The notes under the pieces are model-generated. The model saw nothing but the letters and a program-made list of their open reading frames with translations. It had not been told where the DNA came from and did not search any database. A stretch of DNA of 64,000 nt from Aphanothece hegewaldii CCALA 016 (lineage in GTDB: Bacteria; Cyanobacteriota; Cyanobacteriia; Cyanobacteriales; Microcystaceae): contig NZ_PXOH01000014.1 in the NCBI RefSeq assembly GCF_003007785.1, positions 1-64,000 of the forward strand, read 5' to 3'. The translations under genes and the position numbers were made by a program. Below, one piece after another: positions 48,619 to 57,556 of the stretch. Positions within the stretch are counted from its first letter, which is position 1, and each line of letters opens with the position of its first letter.

Positions 48619-48727
48619 TTTTTGTGGCCTTCCTTGCACTAATTAAGCGGATTCTCGAACCTCGCACAGTATAAACAATAGTTAAAAGCTGACCTCCTGC
48701 TTGTCCAGAAGACTTTACAGCAATGAT
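48584..48727 (-). pseudogene. brnT: Truncated BrnT-like toxin (C-terminal part only)
   Basis: The minus-strand frame reads IIAVKSSGQAGGQLLTIVYT, then VRGSRIRLISARKATKNERE, then IYYKNNT and TGA at 48584-48586. The GQLLTIVYTxRGxRIRxISARKAT-ERExY pattern is the conserved C-terminal half of BrnT. The N-terminal half, including the catalytic start with WDxxKNxxNxxKHG, is missing: upstream sequence runs into the gene at 48760 on the other strand. It overlaps the brnA start region as in intact brnTA operons, so the pair was once complete. It should be non-toxic. Confidence 0.6.
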
Positions 48728-48759
48728 AAAATTATAGATAATAATTTTTATATTTAACT

Positions 48760-48975
48760 ATGACTTCAACAACAACATTTTTGGAACAAAAAGTTACTTA
48801 TACTCTTGAAGTAGAAGGAAAATTTTATCTTATTGAAAATGTACCTGCTAGAGTTAGCATTGAAACGGGCGAGCGTTTTTTCTCTCCTGAAACTGTAGAA
48901 AAATTACAGCAAATTATATGGCAAGAAAAACAACCCACAAGAATAATTGAAACGCCTGTTTATGAGTTTAGTTAA
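48760..48975 (+). CDS. YgiT/MqsA-like small protein lacking zinc cysteines
   Basis: 71 residues: FLEQKVTYTLEVEGKFYLIE, NVPARVSIETGERFFSPETV, then EKLQQIIWQEKQPTRIIE. The order VTYTLExxGxxxxIxNVPAxVxxxxGExxxSPETVExL matches YgiT-type antitoxin domains, in which CxxC pairs bind zinc; here all four cysteines are absent. Such genes normally sit beside a DUF4258-type toxin, but none is adjacent. It starts 33 bases from the 5' edge of the brnT remnant on the opposite strand. Its own function is uncertain. Confidence 0.6.
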   Translation: MTSTTTFLEQKVTYTLEVEGKFYLIENVPARVSIETGERFFSPETVEKLQQIIWQEKQPTRIIETPVYEFS

Positions 48976-48990
48976 TTGAATTAATTTTTT

Positions 48991-49056
48991 TGGGCTTGGA
49001 AATCAAGCCCCTACAAGTGGAATCTATATTAGCGTAGGGGTTTGGTCTCCAAACCT
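48991..49056. repeat. Two facing GTAGGGG-type palindromes between convergent genes
   Basis: GGGCTTGGAAATCAAGCCCC then TACA (48992-49014) is one hairpin, and GCGTAGGGGTTTGGTCTCCA then AACCT (49032-49056) is copy 4 of the family seen after acs and trpB. They face each other, sharing the GTAGGGG/CCCCTAC edge. They lie between the YgiT-like gene and wecB, where they could terminate both. Confidence 0.7.
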
Positions 49057-49097
49057 TCTATTTTTAATATCAATAATTTCTGACTATCACCACAATT

Positions 49098-50204
49098 TTA
49101 AGTCAAATAATTCCTCACAATCTCCACAATGCGTTCTGATGCTTTCCCATCACCAAAAGGATTAATTGCATTCGCCATTTTTTCGTAAGCGGTCCGATCG
49201 CTCAATAACTCTCCAGCTTGTTGTAAAATCTGATTAGGATTCGTACCAATCAATTTAGCGGTTCCTGCTTCCACTGCTTCGGGGCGTTCGGTGGTTTCCC
49301 GCAACACTAAAACTGGTTTTCCTAAACTGGGGGCTTCTTCTTGAATTCCGCCAGAATCAGTTAATAATAAATAACAACGTTGAATCGCTCCGACTAACTC
49401 TGCATAATCTAGCGGTTCTGTCAAGAAAACTCTTGGATGTTCGCCGAGTGCCGCTTGAATAGGTTCTCTAACCGTTGGATTGCGGTGTAAAGGTAATAAT
49501 AAAGCCGTATCAGGAAAGGTGTCTAAAACAAGCTGAAAACCCTTAATAATATCCTGTAACGGTTCGCCCCAATTTTCTCGACGATGCACAGTGGCTAAAA
49601 GTACTCGATATTGAGTCCAGTCTAAATCAGGAATATTACAAACGGGTTGACGTTGGGCTACTTTTAATAGTGCATCAATGACGGTATTTCCCGTGTGATG
49701 AATTTCCCCTGTTACACCCGAATGATTAAGATTTTTCACCGCTAACTGAGTCGGGGCAAAATGAAGCTGTGTAAGTTGAGAAATTAAACGTCTATTTGCT
49801 TCTTCAGGATAAGGATTATAAATATCATTTGTTCTTAAACCCGCTTCTACATGACCTACAGAAATCTTTTGATAAAAAGCCGCTAAAGCTGCTGCAAAGG
49901 CTGTTGTTGTATCGCCTTGGACGATAACTAATTGAGGTTGTATTGTTTGGAATATATTTTCTAAACCTTGTAAACTCCGATAAGTAATATCAGTTAATGT
50001 TTGTTGTGGCTGCATAATATTTAGGTCATCATCAGCTTGCAAGTCAAAAAGATTCATGACTTGTTCGACCATTTCTCGATGTTGTCCAGTTAAAATAACA
50101 TGAGTTTTAAAATCCGAGCAATTCCGAAAAGCTTGGATAACTGGAGCAAGTTTAATCGCTTCTGGGCGTGTTCCTAGGGTAATACAAATAGAAGAAATAG
50201 ACAT
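49098..50204 (-). CDS. wecB: UDP-N-acetylglucosamine 2-epimerase (non-hydrolysing)
   Basis: 368 residues, usual length. It interconverts UDP-GlcNAc and UDP-ManNAc, a precursor for cell-surface polysaccharides. Conserved parts: CITLGTRPEAIKLAPVI, LTGQHREMVEQVMNLF, VQGDTTTAFAAALAAFY, VGHVEAGLRTNDIYNPYPEE, the ATVHRRENWGEPL loop, and LTDSGGIQEEAPSLGKPVLV. It is downstream of the MCE gene on the same strand by 16 bp, so it may be co-transcribed with the transporter genes, and it could supply the polysaccharide island at 27-36 kb. Confidence 0.95.
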   Translation of the reverse strand: MSISSICITLGTRPEAIKLAPVIQAFRNCSDFKTHVILTGQHREMVEQVMNLFDLQADDDLNIMQPQQTLTDITYRSLQGLENIFQTIQPQLVIVQGDTTTAFAAALAAFYQKISVGHVEAGLRTNDIYNPYPEEANRRLISQLTQLHFAPTQLAVKNLNHSGVTGEIHHTGNTVIDALLKVAQRQPVCNIPDLDWTQYRVLLATVHRRENWGEPLQDIIKGFQLVLDTFPDTALLLPLHRNPTVREPIQAALGEHPRVFLTEPLDYAELVGAIQRCYLLLTDSGGIQEEAPSLGKPVLVLRETTERPEAVEAGTAKLIGTNPNQILQQAGELLSDRTAYEKMANAINPFGDGKASERIVEIVRNYLT

Positions 50205-50220
50205 TATTAGTTAATTATAA

Positions 50221-51573
50221 TTAATCATTAATAGCTTTTAGTTTTTGTTGTTTTTCGTCAATAATTTTAGGTTGAGTGAGAAAATCATCAGAACTTTGAG
50301 GTTGGAAATCATTCAATTCTAGTTTATTAGAGGTTGTCTTTTGTAAATTTTGTTGTGCAAGTTCTAAAGATTTAGCAATCCTAATTTGTTCTTCGAGATG
50401 ATCTGCTGAAGACACTAAATTACTCAATCCATTAATGAGAATACGAATATTTTCACGAAGTTTAGGATCGCCGAGTATTTCATCAAGATCTGATGTGAGT
50501 TTTTGGGTATTCGCAAAAGTAACACGGGCTGAGTCTAAGGTTTGTTGTAGCGTCACGACGATAGTCGGATCATTAAAGCTTTTCGATAAATCTCTTAAAT
50601 TGGCTGATGCTTCTGCTGCATTAGCGGTTAGAGTTTGAAGGTTTTGTACAAGTGCTTGAGTATCTGTTTGATCTAACGTTTGATTCACTGTGCCAACTGT
50701 CGTATTGAGATTGCTTGCTAAATTATTTAATTCTGAACTAGCTGTATAAATTCGATCAATCGTTTCCACCAGTTTAGAACGATTTGCCCCGATTAACACA
50801 TTAAGATTGCTCACCAGTTGTGAGGTTTCATCAACGGTTTTAGTAACTTTAATTCCATTGGCTGTAACAACACTATTAGCATTATTAATTAAACGAGATG
50901 TATCTGCGGCGGTTTTTGTTGCAGATTGACTGACAGAGGAAATTTCTTTCGTCACCGTCGATATATCTTTTTGGGCGGATCTAAGAATGATCGCAGCATC
51001 ATCAGTTAGTCTAGCCAATCTCGCCGCCGCTACAGAGGCATTTTTTGTCGCACTATTAAGATTATCGACAAAAGCTTGATCGCTGTAAGTTTCGGCTAAT
51101 TGAATCATACTAGCAAAGATATCGGGGGCGTTTTCTCCCGATAAGCGATCGCCTTGACAAATGACGAGATTTGAGTCACAGTCTTCGCTTAAGGGGCTAA
51201 TCTGAGGGACATCGGGGGGTAATTTTGTCAAGGGTAAAATATCAACCGAGGCATCACCAATTAAACCATAACGATTGGTTGTTACAACCACATTTTTCGG
51301 AATTTGTAAAGAGGCGGAAGAAATTTCAATCGTAGCCTCAACCTTATTACTACCTGGTTGTAAGTCAACGATTTTACCAACAGTAACACCACGAAAACGT
51401 ACTGGCGCACCAATTTGCATTCCATCCACTGTCGGAAAAGAAGTCGTAAACTGATAGGTTTTTTCACCCCAGCCACCACCTCGTAACCAAATAGTGATCC
51501 CACCAAAGACAATCAGTCCTAGTAAGGCAAAGATTCCGATAGAACCTTCTCGAATGGCACGCGATCGCAGCAT
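50221..51573 (-). CDS. MCE/MlaD-family lipid-transport protein
   Basis: 450 residues. N-terminal membrane helix (IGIFALLGLIVFGGITIWL, about 12-30), then one MCE domain (about 38-120, VDGMQIGAPVRFRGVTVGKI), then a long helical, coiled-coil region of Asn/Thr/Leu-rich repeats to about 400, and a polar tail. MCE proteins form rings or tubes carrying lipids between membranes; cyanobacterial and chloroplast (TGD2) relatives take part in envelope lipid traffic. It is 33 bp downstream of the ATPase gene. The MlaE/TGD1-type permease is not in the window. Confidence 0.9.
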   Translation of the reverse strand: MLRSRAIREGSIGIFALLGLIVFGGITIWLRGGGWGEKTYQFTTSFPTVDGMQIGAPVRFRGVTVGKIVDLQPGSNKVEATIEISSASLQIPKNVVVTTNRYGLIGDASVDILPLTKLPPDVPQISPLSEDCDSNLVICQGDRLSGENAPDIFASMIQLAETYSDQAFVDNLNSATKNASVAAARLARLTDDAAIILRSAQKDISTVTKEISSVSQSATKTAADTSRLINNANSVVTANGIKVTKTVDETSQLVSNLNVLIGANRSKLVETIDRIYTASSELNNLASNLNTTVGTVNQTLDQTDTQALVQNLQTLTANAAEASANLRDLSKSFNDPTIVVTLQQTLDSARVTFANTQKLTSDLDEILGDPKLRENIRILINGLSNLVSSADHLEEQIRIAKSLELAQQNLQKTTSNKLELNDFQPQSSDDFLTQPKIIDEKQQKLKAIND

Positions 51574-51606
51574 AGCATTGCCTCATTAGATGAATAAAAG
51601 TATAGT

Positions 51607-52479
51607 TTAATCGATGACGCGAATCGGCCCATTAATGCTACCACTAAAAAATTGTCGCATCAAAGCATTATCGGTCACATCAATCTCATCTACGCCGCCT
51701 TGCCATTGTACTTGACCTTGATAGAGCATCACAACGCGATCGGCCGTCCGCCGAATTGTACTATCTTGGTGGGAAACCATCACATATGAACCGCATCCCT
51801 TTTGATTTTGTTTTAAATGACGTACTAAATCTTCGATCACCGTTGAAGCGATGGGATCAAGTCCGGCGGTGGGTTCATCATACAAGACTAACTCAGGACG
51901 TTCTCTATGATTATCGGGATTTGCAATCAAAGCACGTGCAAAACTGACGCGCTTTTTCATTCCTCCTGAAAGTTCCGACGGATAGCGATCGCCAATATTT
52001 TCTAATCCGATCATGTGTAAAGCTTCTTCGACAATTTCTCGAATACGACGACGAGAAAGGTTAGTATGTTCATAAAGAAAAAAACCGACATTTTCCTCAA
52101 CCGTCAAAGAATCAAATAACGCCGACTGTTGAAAAACAAGAGCCATTCGCATCAATTCTTCGCCATCTTCTACTGATCCTTTTCTCAGTTGTCCTTTGAT
52201 GTAAATTTCTCCTTCATCTGGTTCCGTTAATCCTGCAATTAGGCGCAATACAGTAGATTTCCCAGTACCAGAAGGTCCAATAACAACCAGTGCCTCACCG
52301 CGATAGATGGTTAAATCGAGCTTATCTAAAATAACATTATTACCAAACCGTTTAGAAATTCCTCTGAGTTCGACTAACGGTTCTTTTTCAGTACAAGGAA
52401 GAGTCGGAGAGTGAGATTGAACAGTAGGGATAGATGCAGCGTTTTTGGGTTGATCTTGCCCAATCATAAATTCACTCAT
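51607..52479 (-). CDS. MlaF/TGD3-like ABC transporter ATPase
   Basis: 290 residues. After a polar 30-residue start: Walker A VVIGPSGTGKSTVLRLIAG, the Q loop ALVFQQSALFDSLTVEENV, the signature YPSELSGGMKKRVSFARAL, Walker B ELVLYDEPTAGLDPIAS, and a switch histidine in YVMVSHQDSTI. The signature SGGMKKR and the FDSLTVEENVGF segment mark the MlaF/Ttg2A/TGD3 subfamily that drives MCE lipid transporters, agreeing with the MCE gene directly downstream. Confidence 0.92.
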   Translation of the reverse strand: MSEFMIGQDQPKNAASIPTVQSHSPTLPCTEKEPLVELRGISKRFGNNVILDKLDLTIYRGEALVVIGPSGTGKSTVLRLIAGLTEPDEGEIYIKGQLRKGSVEDGEELMRMALVFQQSALFDSLTVEENVGFFLYEHTNLSRRRIREIVEEALHMIGLENIGDRYPSELSGGMKKRVSFARALIANPDNHRERPELVLYDEPTAGLDPIASTVIEDLVRHLKQNQKGCGSYVMVSHQDSTIRRTADRVVMLYQGQVQWQGGVDEIDVTDNALMRQFFSGSINGPIRVID

Positions 52480-52510
52480 CTCCTTTTAGATAGTCTTCTT
52501 TTAGTTTAAT

Positions 52511-53587
52511 TCATTCCGTCCGGGGAGTTTCCAAACCAAAGACACGATTAAACTCTTTTTGCACTTTGTAACCTGAATCGATCGATTCTAAAGGATCTTT
52601 TCTTAAACGGTGACGTAGACACAAAGTCATGACACGACGAATATCATCTACAGTAACCTCTTTTCGTCCTTCTAGGGCTGTGATGGCTTTTGCGGCACGA
52701 TTCGTCACAATATCCCCTCTAAGTCCGTCTACATCCAATGCAGAGCAAACTTCTGAGATTTTCACCCTTAGATCATAATCTAGATTCACTTCGTTTAAAA
52801 GTTGCTGTGCTTGAATCAATTTTTCTTGAAGTGCGTCTTGTTCCGTTTGATATTGATCACAAAATTTAGCGGGATTTTGATCAAAGTCTGAGCGTTGTTC
52901 GACGATTTTAACTCGTAAAGCGGGTTCTTTTACGGTGCGGATTTCTGCGTGCATTCCAAAGCGATCTAACAACTGTGGGCGAAGTTCGCCTTCTTCGGGG
53001 TTTCCTGAACCAACTAAAACAAATTGGGCCGGATGACGAATTGATATTCCTTCCCTTTCTACAGTATTCCAACCACTGGCCGCCGAGTCAAGAAGTACAT
53101 CAACGAGGTGATCATCAAGAAGATTCACTTCATCTACATACAGAATACCTCGGTTTGCTTTGGCGAGTAATCCTGGTTCAAATGCTTTTACCCCTTCTGA
53201 AAGTGCTTTTTCGATGTCGATCGTACCACAGACCCGATCTTCTGTTGCACCGAGTGGTAAGTCAACCATCATGACTTTTTTCTGTGTTGTTTGTAGAGGG
53301 ATGTTTTCTTCTACTTGTCTTCTGACTTCATCACTCATCATGTCAGGATCGCTAGGATGAGAATTAAAGGGATCGTTTGCTACGACTTCAATTTCGGGTA
53401 AAAGATCGGCTAAAGCGCGAATTGTGGTCGATTTGCCCGTTCCGCGATCGCCCATAATCATGACACCGCCGATTTTAGGATCGATTACATTTAAGAGTAA
53501 GGCCAATTTCATTTCTTCTTGACCAACGATCGCAGTGAATGGAAATACAACCCGACGTGTTTTCGGAGGAGCTTGGATAGCAGTCAT
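52511..53587 (-). CDS. chlI: Magnesium chelatase ATPase subunit I
   Basis: 358 residues, normal for ChlI. An AAA+ ATPase forming a ring with ChlD, driving Mg insertion into protoporphyrin IX with ChlH, the first committed step to chlorophyll. Walker A is [17 protein letters not shown] (about 44-60), then [20 protein letters not shown], Walker [21 protein letters not shown], sensor [20 protein letters not shown], and sensor 2/lid residues [13 protein letters not shown]. It begins at ATG 53587; hemJ lies 75 bp upstream on the same strand, linking two steps of the same pathway. Confidence 0.97.
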   Translation of the reverse strand: MTAIQAPPKTRRVVFPFTAIVGQEEMKLALLLNVIDPKIGGVMIMGDRGTGKSTTIRALADLLPEIEVVANDPFNSHPSDPDMMSDEVRRQVEENIPLQTTQKKVMMVDLPLGATEDRVCGTIDIEKALSEGVKAFEPGLLAKANRGILYVDEVNLLDDHLVDVLLDSAASGWNTVEREGISIRHPAQFVLVGSGNPEEGELRPQLLDRFGMHAEIRTVKEPALRVKIVEQRSDFDQNPAKFCDQYQTEQDALQEKLIQAQQLLNEVNLDYDLRVKISEVCSALDVDGLRGDIVTNRAAKAITALEGRKEVTVDDIRRVMTLCLRHRLRKDPLESIDSGYKVQKEFNRVFGLETPRTE

Positions 53588-53662
53588 AATTACAGTGGAT
53601 TACGGATAAATTTTTTGTTTAATGTTTTTTAAGCAATGTTTCTCATTTTCCCACAAACTTGT

Positions 53663-54244
53663 CTAAGCTTGAGGTGCTGTTTCCTCGGATAATTCTAGTA
53701 ATTTTTCTTTGTCTTTACGACGTTTTTTGGCGTATAGTTGAATCGAAGCCGCCATCGCTACCACCAGCGCAAAAATTACCCAAGTGGTGAGATCTAACGG
53801 TAATTGATTTTTGAAAACCGCTAACATGACGATAATCACTAATAAGACGGTAGGTGCTTCATTTAAGGCTCTAAATTGCTGTCCTGTCCATTTACACTCA
53901 TTTTTGGCTAATTTCTTCATAATACGAGCGCAAAAATGATGATAACCCAGCAGTAAGACAACGAATCCTAGTTTAATATGAAGCCATCCTGATTTTAATA
54001 TTTCGGGTTCAGTGGAAATTAAACCAATTGCCATAGCGACTGTGACTAACATACCTGGTGTGGTAATGATGTTATATAGTCGTTTTTCCATGATTTCATA
54101 TTGATTTTTTAAAATGCTGCGTGCGGGTTCGGGTTGTTCCTCTGCTTCTGCATGATAAACGAATAAACGAACAAGGTAAAATAACCCTGCAAACCAAACG
54201 ACTACGCCAATGAGATGAAATGCTTTAAACCAGTAATAAGCCAT
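53663..54244 (-). CDS. hemJ: Protoporphyrinogen IX oxidase HemJ
   Basis: 193 residues with four predicted membrane helices. The first helix carries the conserved FKAFHLIGVVVWFAGLFYLV, including the His that ligates haem b in characterised HemJ; then YNIITTPGMLVTVAMAIGL, HIKLGFVVLLLGYHHFC, and the catalytic-region helix. It oxidises protoporphyrinogen IX to protoporphyrin IX, the branch point toward haem and, through ChlI just downstream, toward chlorophyll. Synechocystis slr1790 is the reference. Its substrate product feeds the next gene, so hemJ-chlI makes metabolic sense as a unit. Confidence 0.92.
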   Translation of the reverse strand: MAYYWFKAFHLIGVVVWFAGLFYLVRLFVYHAEAEEQPEPARSILKNQYEIMEKRLYNIITTPGMLVTVAMAIGLISTEPEILKSGWLHIKLGFVVLLLGYHHFCARIMKKLAKNECKWTGQQFRALNEAPTVLLVIIVMLAVFKNQLPLDLTTWVIFALVVAMAASIQLYAKKRRKDKEKLLELSEETAPQA

Positions 54245-54609
54245 ATTGATATTTTAGTCACGTGTTCCCTTTTGTGAGTCTAATGCCTTCTGAGCAAGGT
54301 TTTTCGGTTTGTGCAATAAAAGTTTAAGAATTGTAATCTGGTCTGTAGTACACTAAGGATTAATAAAAGATGAAAAAATAAATCGGTAATTATTAAATTA
54401 TCAATATTGTCAGGGAATTTATTCACTGTCTCAAAGCTTAAGTCGGTTAAAACCGACTAATTGAAGGATCTGTATTAATGTACTAATAATTACCTGATTA
54501 AATATTCATCTTCCATAAACTGACTCAGTGCAACGAGTCTAGTCCATTTTAATGGACTTTAGCTATGAGACAGGGAATTTATTCACTGTCGGTATTAATA
54601 TTAATGTAT
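54245..54609. other. 365-bp gap between argS and hemJ
   Basis: No gene. The hemJ-proximal 160 bases are AT-rich and should contain its promoter, though no convincing boxes stand out. The argS-proximal part is the composite hairpin repeat, listed separately. Confidence 0.5.
54409..54595. repeat. Composite hairpin repeat next to argS (second copy of the leuS-side element)
   Basis: In order: GTCAGGGAATTTATTCACTG (54409-54428); AGCTTAAGTCGG with a short loop and CCGACT (about 54436-54458); a variable 80-base spacer; AGTCCATTTTAATGGACT (54541-54558); TTAGCT; then CAGGGAATTTATTCACTG (54571-54588) and TCGGTATT. The leuS-side copy (15420-15576) has the same hairpin order but lacks this spacer and carries an extra hairpin inside its AGTCGG stem. 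Both outer arms are the same GAATTTATTC palindrome, giving MITE-like symmetry. No coding capacity. Confidence 0.75.
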
Positions 54610-56367
54610 TTACATTCTCTCCAGTGTAGAAATTCCGAGTAAAGATAATCCTAATTTTAGAGTTCTTGCCGTCAAATCACATAAAACTAAACGCGAGGTT
54701 TTAGTGGGTTCTTCCGATTTAAGTACGGGACATTTTTCATAAAATTGGTTAAATTTTTTGCTTACTTCAAACAAATATTCACACAAACGATTTGGATACA
54801 GTTCTTTTTCTACATCTAAAATAATGTCAGATAGTTGTAGTAAGTGTTTAGCTAAATTAATTTCGGTTTCTTCAGCTAAAATAATTTGAGCTTCTTTTTC
54901 TAAATTACTAAAATCTATTCCACCCTCACGACTAATGCTTTGAACTCTCGCATAAGCATACAACATATAAGGGGCTGTATTGCCTTGAAGATTCAGCATT
55001 TTTTTGTAACTAAAAATATAGTTACTAATACGATTTTGACTGAGATCTGCATATTTAACCGCACTCAAACCAACAATTTGTGATACGTTACTAATAAAGT
55101 CTTCGGTTTCGGTTCTTGATTCTTCTTTTAGACGAGTTTCTAAATCTTTTCTTGATTGAATAATGGCTTCATCTAATAATTCTTTTAGCTTGACAGTTTC
55201 TCCCGATCGCGTTTTTAATTTCTTGCCATCTTCACCTAAAACTAAACCAAAAGGAACATGAATAACTTCTACCGCATCGGGTAAAAATCCAGCTTTTTTA
55301 GCGACTTGGAAAAATTGAGCAAAATGGTTAGCTTGTCCAGCATCTGTAACATATATTATTCTTTCTGCTTTATCTTCTGTAATTCGATAACGAATTGCTG
55401 CTAAATCAGTCGTAGCATAGTTATAACCTCCATCCGATTTTTGTACAATTAGGGGTAAAGGTTGCCCATCTTTATTCGTAAATCCGTCTAAAAATACGCA
55501 TTGTGCGCCGTCATTTTCCTCTAGTAATCCTTGTTTATCTAATTCTGTAACAATATCCGCTAAAAAAGGATTATAAAATGATTCGCCTCGTTCGATTAAT
55601 TTAATATCGAGTAAATCATATATTTTCTGGAATTCTCTACGAGATTGATTACATAGAAGCTGCCATGCTTGAAGACTTGATGCTTCTCCTGCTTGTAATT
55701 TAACCACTTCTTGTCTAGCAGTTTCACGGAAAACCTCATCTTCATCAAAACGGATTTTTGCTTGTTTATAAAGCGTCACTAAATCGCCTAAATCAATCAC
55801 ATCGGCAGTGGTTAAAACTTCGGGATATACTTCTTTAAGATAAGCGATAAGCATACCAAATTGTGTACCCCAATCGCCAATATGATTGAGTCTTAAAACA
55901 TCATGTCCTCGAAATTCTAAGACTCTAGCAATACAATCACCAATAATAGTAGATCGTAAATGTCCCACGTGCATTTCTTTAGCAATGTTTGGACTAGAAA
56001 AGTCAACGATTATTTTTTGTGGATGAGTGGCTTTTTCTACTCCTAAAAGGGAGTCAAGATTAATTTCACTTAGAAGGGTTTCTAAATAACTTGGTTCTAG
56101 ACTCAGATTAATAAAACCAGGTCCCGCAATTTCTGGGGGTTTACAGATATTATTTAAGTTTAAATGATCAATAATTTTTTGTGCGATCGTTCTTGGTGGT
56201 TCGCCTAATTTTTTTGCCAAAGAAAGAGGAATATTAGACTGATAATCGCCAAATTTAGGATTACTAGCTAAAACAACTAAGGGATCAATTTGATAATATT
56301 CTTCTCCAAAAGCGTCTCCTAATGCTTTTCTAAATTCAGAGCGAATGACTTCTATAATTAATTTCAT
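54610..56367 (-). CDS. argS: Arginyl-tRNA synthetase
   Basis: 585 residues, standard class I ArgRS. N-terminal Add-1 domain, then [20 protein letters not shown] with HVGH as the HIGH motif (about 128-147), [19 protein letters not shown], and [20 protein letters not shown], the family's KMSKS equivalent, then the DALR anticodon-binding domain ([12 protein letters not shown] ... [10 protein letters not shown]). It charges tRNA-Arg. ATG at 56367 is the natural start. It is downstream of rpsD by 96 bp, separated by a terminator. Confidence 0.97.
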   Translation of the reverse strand: MKLIIEVIRSEFRKALGDAFGEEYYQIDPLVVLASNPKFGDYQSNIPLSLAKKLGEPPRTIAQKIIDHLNLNNICKPPEIAGPGFINLSLEPSYLETLLSEINLDSLLGVEKATHPQKIIVDFSSPNIAKEMHVGHLRSTIIGDCIARVLEFRGHDVLRLNHIGDWGTQFGMLIAYLKEVYPEVLTTADVIDLGDLVTLYKQAKIRFDEDEVFRETARQEVVKLQAGEASSLQAWQLLCNQSRREFQKIYDLLDIKLIERGESFYNPFLADIVTELDKQGLLEENDGAQCVFLDGFTNKDGQPLPLIVQKSDGGYNYATTDLAAIRYRITEDKAERIIYVTDAGQANHFAQFFQVAKKAGFLPDAVEVIHVPFGLVLGEDGKKLKTRSGETVKLKELLDEAIIQSRKDLETRLKEESRTETEDFISNVSQIVGLSAVKYADLSQNRISNYIFSYKKMLNLQGNTAPYMLYAYARVQSISREGGIDFSNLEKEAQIILAEETEINLAKHLLQLSDIILDVEKELYPNRLCEYLFEVSKKFNQFYEKCPVLKSEEPTKTSRLVLCDLTARTLKLGLSLLGISTLERM

Positions 56368-56389
56368 AATAAATTTAACAAATTATCCT

Positions 56390-56421
56390 AAAAAAACAAT
56401 AGGGTGAGCCAAAACCCACCC
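56390..56421 (-). terminator. Intrinsic terminator of rpsD
   Basis: On the minus strand GGGTGGG and CTCACCC form a 7-bp stem with one wobble and a 6-nt loop, followed by TATTGTTTTTTT. It is some 42 bases past the rpsD stop and just ahead of argS. Confidence 0.7.
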
Positions 56422-56463
56422 CGAATTAGTAAACAGTGAACCTGTCTAAATATCTTGGTTTGC

Positions 56464-57072
56464 TTAAGCCATACGAGAGTAGTACTCAACAACTAACAAT
56501 TCATTAATTTTAAGTGCAATCCATTCTCGATCTATTACACTGTTAACTTTGCCGACGAGGGTGTTTTTATCAAATTCTAAATGACTGGGGAGGTTTGCTA
56601 AACCTGGATACTCCATATTCGCTTTAACTAGATTACGGGAACGATCTTGATCTTTTACCCCAATCACGTCACCAGGGCGACACTGATAGCTAGGAATATC
56701 AACAACTCTACCATTAACCGTCACATGACCATGATTAACTAACTGACGAGCGCCGGGGATTGTTCCCGCCATACCCATACGAAAAACAGTATTATCTAAG
56801 CGCATTTCTAACATTTGCAACAAAGCTAAACCCGTAGAACCTGTAGCGCGACGGGCGCGACGAACATAACGAATTAATTGCGTTTCACTAACACCGTAGT
56901 TGAAACGTAATTTCTGTTTTTCTTCTAAACGAATCGCATATTCTGAACGTTTTCTGCGGTTTTGTCCGTGTTGTCCTGGGGGATAGGCGCGACGGGCATT
57001 TTTACGAGTCAATCCGGGTAAATCTCCCAGACGACGTACAATTCTTAGGCGAGGGCCTCTATAACGAGACAT
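56464..57072 (-). CDS. rpsD: 30S ribosomal protein S4
   Basis: 202 residues from ATG 57072 ([20 protein letters not shown]), the universal bacterial/plastid S4 start, with GGAGAAAA upstream; the frame is open 28 codons further, but that part is leader. It is the primary binder of the 5' domain of 16S rRNA and nucleates small-subunit assembly. It has an S4 N-terminal domain, then the S4 RNA-binding motif ([39 protein letters not shown]). The N-terminus is cysteine-free, the zinc-independent form. It is single, as in other cyanobacteria where rpsD lies outside the S10/alpha clusters. Confidence 0.97.
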   Translation of the reverse strand: MSRYRGPRLRIVRRLGDLPGLTRKNARRAYPPGQHGQNRRKRSEYAIRLEEKQKLRFNYGVSETQLIRYVRRARRATGSTGLALLQMLEMRLDNTVFRMGMAGTIPGARQLVNHGHVTVNGRVVDIPSYQCRPGDVIGVKDQDRSRNLVKANMEYPGLANLPSHLEFDKNTLVGKVNSVIDREWIALKINELLVVEYYSRMA

Positions 57073-57165
57073 ATAAGCAATTTTCTCCTGTTTAAAATTT
57101 ATCCCAAAACTATAATTATATGTCTTTTCCCCCAACTTTAGGTAAGTCAGGGACACGATCTATCA

Positions 57166-57429
57166 TTATAACCTAGCGCGTACTGTAAATTGATAATCGC
57201 CGCCTGGTTCTAGCTGATAATCGTAACGTTCTAAAAAACGGCCGAGGGGTTCAAGAATAAGGGCGCGTCCTAATGAAGGTTGTACAGCGAGATGCCCTCT
57301 CTGAAAATGCCATTGAAAACGCCATTGATAGAACTCGGTTCTAACTTCTCCTTCGAGTTTACCTTGTTGCCAAGATTGTTGAGTAATTCTAACGTAGGCA
57401 GTGGTTTCGGGTCGTTTTTTCGCACTCAC
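57166..57429 (-). CDS. DUF3146 family protein
   Basis: 87 residues: ETTAYVRITQQSWQQGKLEG, EVRTEFYQWRFQWHFQRGHL, LGRALILEPLGRFLERYDYQ and LEPGGDYQFTVRARL. This matches the small DUF3146 family found in cyanobacteria, for which no function is known to me. It appears to be a compact alpha/beta protein without membrane segments. It lies about 93 bp upstream of the rpsD start on the same strand and might be co-transcribed. Confidence 0.8.
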   Translation of the reverse strand: MSAKKRPETTAYVRITQQSWQQGKLEGEVRTEFYQWRFQWHFQRGHLAVQPSLGRALILEPLGRFLERYDYQLEPGGDYQFTVRARL

Positions 57430-57556
57430 GATCGCTATGTAGTTATAATTTGCTCATCAAATTTCAAGATAACAAATCCTCAGTTCAATGTCAGTCCCAT
57501 CAATCTTGAGATGAGAAGATTATTATAGGAATTAGTGTCCTCAATAAGAGTGTTCT

